6,229 nt of DNA from Actinomycetes bacterium (GTDB lineage Bacteria > Actinomycetota > Acidimicrobiia > Acidimicrobiales > Acidimicrobiaceae). The notes under the pieces are model-generated. The model saw only the letters and a list, made by a program, of their open reading frames with translations, was not told the DNA's origin and made no database searches. Location: NCBI GenBank assembly GCA_021844725.1, contig JAKBSX010000190.1, positions 1 through 6,229 of the forward strand. The letters are read 5' to 3'. Below are positions 1-5,800 of this stretch, one piece after another. The position numbers and the translations under genes are program-made. Within the stretch, counting starts at the first letter, position 1, and each line of letters begins with the position of its first letter.

Positions 1-60
1 GGCCATGCTGACGTAACCAATCGGCTCTTTGCCTCGGGTTCCTTTTACAATGGCGGTCAT
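1..60 (-). CDS. 5' end of an unidentified gene, coupled to the nuclease gene
   Basis: Only the first 20 codons are in the window; the rest lies beyond position 1. The peptide begins MTAIVKGTRGK and continues to YVSMA. I do not recognise the family from so little sequence. The start is well supported: the ATG overlaps the stop codon of the upstream nuclease gene by one base (TAATG), and a perfect GGAGGTG Shine-Dalgarno sequence sits 7 bases before it, inside the end of the nuclease gene. That arrangement implies translational coupling and a two-gene (or longer) operon read leftward. The partner could be functionally tied to the nuclease-like protein, but that rests on gene order alone. Confidence 0.75.
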   Translation of the reverse strand, partial: MTAIVKGTRGKEPIGYVSMA

Positions 61-1010
61 TATGAGACACCTCCGAAACTTTCTTGTGCTGATAACTGCA
101 TCTGATGTCTATGGTCGAATTTCGAGAACTCAAGAACCCGCTCTAGGGGAAGCGCGAGAACAGCACCGCCTTGTCGGGAAAGGAGAACGACCAGTTCGTC
201 AATGTGGTATTGATCCGATGTATCTAAAGCCACATAACCAATTAGCTGTCTCACGGTTGCCTGGAGAAGGTTTCCTGGATTTATAGTGGTCTTGATTTCA
301 AACAAACTGCCACCAACTAAGAAATCCCCGTCAGCTCCACCTACCCACTTCCCGCCTCTAAATACCGGATTGTCTATAAACAGTGGGCTATGTCTAATGC
401 CTTGGAAATTTGCACTGCGTAACACTGCAACTGAAACCTGAATAATGTCATCGAGCACTTCGCTCGCAACCGGCATCCGTTTAATCAGATCCATCAAAAC
501 CGGATAGTTCTCTGCCTTGATGCCGGCAATCTCGCTGTTTCTCAGCCTCTTCATGTCTCTGATGAATCCAGCCCAATCATTTGAAGTCCTGAGATAACTG
601 AGACCATCTCTGTACTTCGTGAGTTCATCTGCATTGCCGCTGCGAAAAACGTTTTCAAGTACTCCGGCAAAATAAACAACCCAAGCATCGTCAGTCCTAG
701 TCCAGGGGTCGTCTTTGTACTTATCCCATAGAACCGCCAGGGCATCATGAAATACCGCCAGGTTTTCAGCCATAGCCAAGCTCGCCGATGTAGCGTAATA
801 ATCAATCTCGCAGCTCTGGCGCAAACGAAACTCAACAGCATTTCCAACTATAGACCATGGATAACCAGCTAAATCCCCAGCAGGCATTATTGTCGTCAAA
901 CCCTCTACCTGCGGCCTAAGCAGCCCTACAATTGCCGGAATGTCAAAGTTGGTATCAACCCACTTAGACACCTGGCTCCCTGGATCTTTCAACTGTCTTG
1001 TTAGTGACAT
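60..1010 (-). CDS. PD-(D/E)XK nuclease-like protein
   Basis: A 316-residue soluble protein with no signal peptide or membrane segment. The C-terminal part carries a PD-(D/E)XK nuclease signature: GGADGDF at residues 224-230 (acidic D227/D229), then a strand ending in FEIKTT at 237-242, giving the E238-x-K240 pair. QLIGYVALD follows at 255-263, resembling the helix after the active site in this fold. The N-terminal part is mostly helical and includes VGNAVEFRLR at 55-64. From memory this pattern matches an uncharacterised nuclease-like family seen in actinobacteria; I cannot name it. DNA cleavage is inferred from the fold, and the substrate is unknown. The start is fixed by AAGGAG 5 bases upstream. 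The gene is transcribed away from the primase genes but has the same 17-bp element in its leader. It overlaps the next minus-strand gene by one base. Confidence 0.75.
   Translation of the reverse strand: MSLTRQLKDPGSQVSKWVDTNFDIPAIVGLLRPQVEGLTTIMPAGDLAGYPWSIVGNAVEFRLRQSCEIDYYATSASLAMAENLAVFHDALAVLWDKYKDDPWTRTDDAWVVYFAGVLENVFRSGNADELTKYRDGLSYLRTSNDWAGFIRDMKRLRNSEIAGIKAENYPVLMDLIKRMPVASEVLDDIIQVSVAVLRSANFQGIRHSPLFIDNPVFRGGKWVGGADGDFLVGGSLFEIKTTINPGNLLQATVRQLIGYVALDTSDQYHIDELVVLLSRQGGAVLALPLERVLEFSKFDHRHQMQLSAQESFGGVS
68..74 (-). promoter_or_regulatory. Ribosome binding site for the overlapping downstream gene
   Basis: The minus strand reads GGAGGTG here, an ideal anti-16S match, 7 bases before the ATG at 60. 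It lies within the last codons of the nuclease gene. This decides the start of the leftmost gene and shows that its one-base overlap is a real translation start. Confidence 0.8.
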
Positions 1011-1015
1011 TTCAA

Positions 1016-1021
1016 CTCCTT
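1016..1021 (-). promoter_or_regulatory. Ribosome binding site of the nuclease-like gene
   Basis: AAGGAG on the minus strand, 5 bases before the ATG at 1010. It shows that this replicon uses Shine-Dalgarno initiation, which makes its absence before the two primase genes notable. Confidence 0.75.
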
Positions 1022-1029
1022 GTTTCCGT

Positions 1030-1048
1030 CTTATCTATATGTATGCAC
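1030..1048 (-). promoter_or_regulatory. Shared regulatory element, copy 0 (nuclease promoter/operator)
   Basis: On the minus strand the 17-base core GTGCATACATATAGATA occupies 1048-1032 and is identical to the core of the copies before both primase genes. It ends about 22 bases before the nuclease start codon, with AAGGAG in between, so here a normal short leader could follow. TATAGA inside it resembles a -10 hexamer (4 of 6 to TATAAT). The dyad is weaker than in the other copies: CATAT-AG-ATAAG has one mismatched pair. I see no convincing -35 box. Promoter plus operator is the simplest reading. Confidence 0.65.
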
Positions 1049-1117
1049 CGGGTTCAGATCACCTTTTAGACCAGGCAAAACATTGCGCTAAAACCAAACC
1101 CACAAGAGACTTCTGTA

Positions 1118-1144
1118 GCTCGTGCATACATATAGATATGGAAC
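1118..1144 (+). promoter_or_regulatory. Shared regulatory element, copy 1 (overlaps the primase start)
   Basis: A 27-base stretch identical to 2094-2120, running from GCTCGTGCATA into ATGGAAC. Its core (1122-1138) matches copy 0 on the opposite strand, so the two form an inverted pair flanking 73 bp. Within it, 1129-1140 is a 5-2-5 dyad, CATAT-AG-ATATG, whose last three bases are the primase start codon. No Shine-Dalgarno site precedes that ATG. A bound regulator would cover the initiation point. If it is a promoter, transcription would have to start at or just before the ATG, giving a leaderless mRNA. Confidence 0.65.
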
Positions 1145-2082
1145 AAAACACAAATACAGCACTCAAAGAACAGGGGTGGGAGGAAGTCTCGCTTCCGCCA
1201 CTGCGGTCGTTACAGCCCAATGCTTTTCATGCAGTCGCCTATGCCAATAGGGGCTGGTCATGTTTTGCACTGTCACCAAACTCCAAGCTCCCGCCAAGGG
1301 GGTCTCACTGGATAGAGGAAGCCACTACAGATAAAAACGTCTTGGCCGAAATGTTTAGACCCGAGAACGTGAACGTTGGTATTCGCACCGGAGAGATCAG
1401 CAACCTAATGGTGGTCGATATTGACTGCCATGATGGTGGGGCAAATGGACATCAGTCAATTGGAGCACTGGCAAAGCAGGGCTTCTTGCTTCCTATGGGC
1501 AACGCCAAGCACGGGATTGGAATGGTATCGACTCCCACAGGGGGACTGCATCTCTATTACGCCATCCCTCCTGGTGCGAAGATCAAGAACTCAACCAGTG
1601 AGATAGCACCTGGCATTGATATCAGGGGTGAAGGTGGTTATGTGGTGGGTCCGCCGAGTAAGACCGACAAAGGCGAGTACAAGTGGAAGCAGTATCCAGT
1701 ACGGCTCATGTCCGCTCCTGAATGGTTAGCGGAAGCAGCTAAACAAACGCCTCCCCCTCCGCGCCCACAGTACCGTGCCACAAAGCCGACCGAGGAAATT
1801 CCACCAGTCGTCGCCGAGATGCTGAAGGACCGGCTAAACCGGATTGCTTCTGCCTCAACTGGTCAGAGAAACGAAACTCTCAACCGTGACGCTTTTTATC
1901 TCGCCAAGTTCATCGGTAAAGGATTCAGCGTCGAGGATTTAGAAGGTTGGCTCCTAAATGCGGCTATGGCTTCCGGTATGCCAGCATATGAAGCACACCG
2001 CACTATCGAAAGTGCGCTTAGAAGCCAGATGCAAAGGCCACCAGGATCTCCAACTATGCCTTCCATGCACAAAGGTTTCTAA
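1138..2082 (+). CDS. Archaeo-eukaryotic-type primase/polymerase (Prim-Pol)
   Basis: A 314-residue protein of the bifunctional DNA primase/polymerase (Prim-Pol, AEP) superfamily, expected to make primers for element replication. All three catalytic motifs are visible: VDID at 93-96 (metal ligands D94, D96), STPTGGLHLYY at 131-141 (H138, nucleotide binding), and GIDIRGEGGYVVGPPS at 159-174 (third acid D161). A proline-rich linker (about 203-223) leads to a helical C-terminal region (about 240-295, including GQRNETLNRDAF) like the small primase C-terminal domains of such proteins. No helicase domain is fused. I chose ATG 1138 although the frame is open back to 940: the longer version would run antisense through the nuclease gene and through the regulatory element, and the same ATGGAAC context recurs at the next gene. 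There is no Shine-Dalgarno site, so leaderless translation is likely. The gap to the next gene is 31 bp. Confidence 0.88.
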   Translation: MEQNTNTALKEQGWEEVSLPPLRSLQPNAFHAVAYANRGWSCFALSPNSKLPPRGSHWIEEATTDKNVLAEMFRPENVNVGIRTGEISNLMVVDIDCHDGGANGHQSIGALAKQGFLLPMGNAKHGIGMVSTPTGGLHLYYAIPPGAKIKNSTSEIAPGIDIRGEGGYVVGPPSKTDKGEYKWKQYPVRLMSAPEWLAEAAKQTPPPPRPQYRATKPTEEIPPVVAEMLKDRLNRIASASTGQRNETLNRDAFYLAKFIGKGFSVEDLEGWLLNAAMASGMPAYEAHRTIESALRSQMQRPPGSPTMPSMHKGF

Positions 2083-2093
2083 CAACTTTTGAG

Positions 2094-2120
2094 GCTCGTG
2101 CATACATATAGATATGGAAC
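2094..2120 (+). promoter_or_regulatory. Shared regulatory element, copy 2 (overlaps the paralogue start)
   Basis: A perfect 27-base copy of 1118-1144, core at 2098-2114, dyad CATAT-AG-ATATG at 2105-2116. It again ends on the start codon, here ATG 2114. It fills most of the 31-bp gap after the primase gene. An in-frame TGA at 2090 rules out any longer version of the downstream gene, so this start cannot be an artefact of choosing the wrong ATG. The only purine-rich stretch upstream (GAGG, 2091-2094) is about 19 bases away, too far for ribosome binding. Confidence 0.68.
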
Positions 2121-2749
2121 TAATTACAAACCAATCAGGCAAAGTTAAGTCCGCATCGGATATTCTGCGCCAGTACCGTGTCTATAACCCGAATCTAGCT
2201 ATTGCGCCACTTCAACCTGGAACCGACCAACACTGGTTGGAAGTACCGATTGAACAACGCTACCGCCGCCCCGCTGAATGGCAAACCCAACAGTGGCCGG
2301 ATGGTGCCAATGTAGCAATCGCAACAGGAGTAAGAAACCGTCTCATCGTTATAAACCTGAGCACCAATAGTGCAACCACTGAGTTCATTGACCAAATTGC
2401 AGACCACGGTGGGGATTTGAGTCCTTATGCAGTTCGCACTCCAATCGGAGTTCAGTGGTATTACCGCACTCGATATGATCGGGAGTCGATTCCTACCGCA
2501 GCCTCCACCATAGATACACCTGGGTTTAAAGTTATTGCCGAAGGCCAATATGTTGTCGCTGCCGGTTCTCTGATAAATGGTTGCGAGTGCAAAGCACTGC
2601 TTGACCAAACCCTCGATGTCGCTCACCTGCCAGTGCTGCCAAAGTACTTCGCCGATGCTCTCGGCTTTGCCGAAAAGTCAACGTTCGAGTCTTCGATGCC
2701 ATCGTCAGAAGTGGTAGTTGGCAAATTTGGGATCCGGCCAAAGTTTTAG
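2114..2749 (+). CDS. Catalytically degenerate Prim-Pol paralogue
   Basis: A 211-residue protein that aligns by eye with the primase domain of the preceding gene but has lost its active site. GANVAIATGVRNRLIVINLS (64-83) matches the neighbour's NVNVGIRTG...LMVVDID, with catalytic D94 and D96 replaced by N81 and S83. VRTPIGVQWYY (107-117) matches STPTGGLHLYY, with H138 replaced by W115. GFKVIAEGQYVVAAGS (137-152) matches GIDIRGEGGYVVGPPS, with D161 replaced by K139. The scaffold around each motif is kept, so the fold is probably intact while catalysis is not. It lacks the neighbour's helical C-terminal region. The frame is uninterrupted and has its own element copy, so it is not a decaying pseudogene. 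It may be a non-catalytic primase subunit, a DNA-binding or regulatory protein, or an inhibitor of the active enzyme; nothing in the sequence decides. Confidence 0.75.
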   Translation: MELITNQSGKVKSASDILRQYRVYNPNLAIAPLQPGTDQHWLEVPIEQRYRRPAEWQTQQWPDGANVAIATGVRNRLIVINLSTNSATTEFIDQIADHGGDLSPYAVRTPIGVQWYYRTRYDRESIPTAASTIDTPGFKVIAEGQYVVAAGSLINGCECKALLDQTLDVAHLPVLPKYFADALGFAEKSTFESSMPSSEVVVGKFGIRPKF

Positions 2750-2760
2750 TTAGCTAAAAC
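2743..2760 (+). repeat. Inverted repeat across the paralogue stop codon
   Basis: GTTTTAG (2743-2749) and CTAAAAC (2754-2760) are perfect reverse complements with a 4-base loop; the left arm contains the TAG stop codon. The stem is AT-rich and no T-run follows on the plus strand, so it is not a convincing intrinsic terminator. It could weakly slow transcription or protect the mRNA end. Confidence 0.35.
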
Positions 2761-2785
2761 CCCAGCTCACAAGCTAAATCGAAAC

Positions 2786-2807
2786 CTCGTGCATATGTAT
2801 AGATACA
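2786..2807 (+). promoter_or_regulatory. Shared regulatory element, copy 3 (before the giant gene), with compensatory changes
   Basis: The core at 2789-2805 reads GTGCATATGTATAGATA and differs from the other three copies only at positions 8-9 (CA to TG). The flank shows the matching change (TG to CA), so 2796-2807 is the dyad TGTAT-AG-ATACA instead of CATAT-AG-ATATG. Unlike copies 1 and 2, it stops 21 bases short of the first candidate start codon (24 counted from the end of the core). Conserved position, spacing inside the element and preserved symmetry favour a regulatory site for the large downstream gene. Confidence 0.62.
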
Positions 2808-2828
2808 GGCACAAAAAATCTCGACGAA

Positions 2829-5800
2829 ATGGAAACGAACCTAATGGCTAAAAGAGGGAAATCAAAAGTAAATTGGGAGCAGCTCGATCTCTTTGCTGAA
2901 CTCGATGATCAACCGACCGAAGGAGTCGAAAATGGAAAATCCATATCTACCAGTAGCCCGACAGTTTCTGCGGGATCATCCGCAACTATTCAAGGAATCG
3001 ACTCCCGAAGTCAAAGAAGAGATGGCACAGATGATAGCGGATCAGGTACTGGTACAAGTGAGAGCACTGACCCCAGCATTCGCCGAGTCACAGATAACCC
3101 CACAGATGACACAGGAGCAGATCAAGGGCGTGACCAACATGGCGAAGATGAGAGCCGAGGAAATGGCCTATCACGAGGTGATGTACGCGATGCTCGAACC
3201 CTACTAGAGGCTCAACGCTTTCAGCTTCCCTCAACTCACACCCTGGTTCCAAGTGGAGCCAAAGCCAGAGCTGAGGCCAACATTGAAGCCATACGGGTTC
3301 TAAATAGCATCAAGAGCGCAAGCGATGCAGCAAGTCCGGCCTACGCCACAGCCTCAGAGCAGGAAGTTCTAGCTCGGTATTCAGGTTGGGGTGCATGTCA
3401 GGAAATCTTTGACGAGCAAAGCAGTAATTTCACCGATCTTCGTAACGAGCTAAAAAGTCTGCTTTCAAACGAAGAATACGTTGCAGCTCGTCATTCGACC
3501 CTAAATGCTCATTACACCGACCCTTCGATTGCAGATGCCATGCTCACTGCTCTTGAGAGCCTCGGACTCCCCCCTGGTGCAGCAGTCCTCGAACCTGGTT
3601 GTGGAACTGGGAACTTCATCGGCCTTCGGGATGGATACGGCTTCGTTGGGGTGGAACTCGACCCGACCTCTGCTTCTATTGCTGAAATGCTTTATCCTGA
3701 TGCAAACATTCTTGCCCGAGATTTTGCAGATAAAAAAGGCGGCGGCTTTGATGCAGCTATTGGTAATGTGCCGTTTGGAGACTACAAAGTTGCCGATCCC
3801 GAATTCAACTCCGCTGGACACAACATCCACAACTATTTCATTATCAAGTCACTCCGTCTGACTAAACCTGGCGGTCTGGCAGCTTTTGTCACATCGTCCT
3901 ACACCCTCAATTCCCGCAACCCTGCCGCCCGAATAGAAATGGCACGCTACGGGGAATTCTTAGGCGCTGTACGTCTTCCGAATCAAGCACACAGCCGAGT
4001 TGCCGGCACGACAGTTCTCACCGATATTATTTTGTTCCGGCGCAGCGCTGAGGTAGCCAGCGTCAATGAAGCGGCAAGCCAGGAGTGGATACAGACCCAA
4101 CCTATTGAGGACGATGTACGCACTAACAGCTACTTTTTGAACCACCCAGAAATGGTTCTCGGCCAGGCGGTGATTACTAAAGGCCGCTTCGGGCCTACGT
4201 TGGAAGTGGAATCGGATCCAGATACCTCGCTTTCAGCTCTACTTGGCGAACGTCTTGGCCAGATCACAACCCAAGCTCTCGCCCAGGGACGTGGATATTC
4301 CTCCGACCTTGGGGCTTTAGAAGAAGAAGCCGATGTCATCAACCACAAAAGAGTCGGATCCATATACCAAGATGAGAACGGTGAATTCGTTCTCACTCAC
4401 TCTCATGGCCGAATTGAGCCTTATCCGGTCAAAGGTGCAGCAGCAGTTTCAGAACTCCGTCAGCTCCTAAAGATTCGTGACACCTATGATAAGTTACTGA
4501 TTGAGGAATCCAAGCCCCATGGCGACCCAGAGCCGGTGCGAATGGTGCTGAACGAGGTCTATGACACCTACGTGGCCAAATACGGCCCTATAAACCGATT
4601 CACCCTCTCGAGTCGCAAGCAGCTCGATGATGACGGTGTAGAGCGCATGGTCAAGGTCTATCCAAAGCTGGGCGGCTTCCGCAAAGACAAGATGTTTCGT
4701 GCAGTTGCAGCACTTGAGAACTTTGATGAGGAAACCGGAATCGCAACCAAAGCTGCAATATTCTCCCACTCGGTTCTGAGTAACGACCCTGGCATTTTAG
4801 GTGTCGATGATCCCGCCGAAGCCATTGCTGTATCGCTTTCACAAAACGGACACGTTGACCTTGTAGCAGTATCTCATCTACTTGGAATGACTGAAGCTGA
4901 GACCATTGAACAAATTAAGGATCTGGTCTTTACCGATCCCGTATCTGGTACACTCATCGACAGCGCCAGCTATCTTTCAGGTAACGTCCGTACCAAACTC
5001 GCTCAGGCTTGCCAAGCACTAGAAGCTGGAGATGAATCCCAAGCCCGCAACGTAGCCGCCCTGGAAGCGGTAGTTCCGGCTGATCTCGCCATTAGCGAAA
5101 TTCGCATGCGCCTCGGCTCTACATGGATTGCAGCGGAAGTCGTAGAAGAAGCCTTCAACACAATTACCAGCAATTTCTCGTGGGATAAGACCACAGTCTC
5201 CTATGAAGAGTCCATAGGCCACTGGCAAGTCAAATCCCCTGGCCGAAGCCACCGCTCTACTGCAATCACACATGAGTACGGTGTACCTGGACATATGGAT
5301 GCAACAAAGATCCTCGAAAATCTTCTCAACAACCGTGAAATTCAGATTCGAGTCATGGTTGACGAAAAAATGGTCATAGAACCCGAACTAACTGCTCAAG
5401 CTCGTGATAAAGCTGACTTGTTGCAGCAAAAGGTGATTGAAACCATCATTGCCACACCGCATTTGGCCGAACGGGTAGCACGCACCTATAACGACCGATT
5501 CAATGCAATCGTTCCCCGTTCCTACAATGGAGACCATCTCCAACTCTCAAGCCTTTCACGCTCGTTCAAACCTCATGACCACCAGAAAGAAATGGTTGCC
5601 AGAATCCTCCACTCCCCAACAGCACTTGCAGCCCACCCAGTCGGTGCCGGAAAGACGGCTGAGATGGTTATTGCGGGCCAGATACTGCGTAGGTCAGGCA
5701 AGATCAAAAAACCCCTCTATGCCGTACCCAACCACATGTTGGAGCAGTTCGCCCGTGAGTACCTACAGCTCTATCCCAATGCAAAGATCCTTGTTGCTGA

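Noticed and set aside
1049..1121. Replication origin in the divergent intergenic region
   Set aside because: The inverted element copies are suggestive, but I see no iterons, DnaA-type boxes or long AT-rich tract between them, so regulation explains the region more simply.
940..1137. Upstream extension of the primase reading frame, including ATG 940 and ATG 1039
   Set aside because: It runs antisense through the start of the nuclease gene and through both element copies, its residues look random, and the paralogue's blocked upstream frame shows that the ATG inside the element is the real start.
2195..2626. Minus-strand 143-codon open frame opposite the primase paralogue
   Set aside because: The plus-strand frame has recognisable Prim-Pol scaffold motifs. 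The antisense product has no recognisable features and no ribosome site was seen for it.
2743..2775. Intrinsic terminator between the primase paralogue and the giant gene
   Set aside because: The hairpin is AT-rich and no T-tract follows it, so I list it only as an inverted repeat.
2939..2948. Ten-base minus-strand match (TAGATATGGA) to the end of the regulatory element
   Set aside because: It lacks the GTGCATACATA half and lies within coding sequence of two genes; a 10-base partial match is compatible with chance.
3505..3861. Plus-strand 118-codon open frame inside the methylase domain
   Set aside because: It overlaps the conserved methylase motifs in another frame, has no ribosome site, and its leucine/serine-rich translation looks like a shadow, unlike the nested gene at 2932-3207.
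4130..5294. Several minus-strand open frames opposite the methylase-helicase
   Set aside because: They lie opposite conserved, recognisable coding sequence, show no start signals, and their translations have shadow-like composition.
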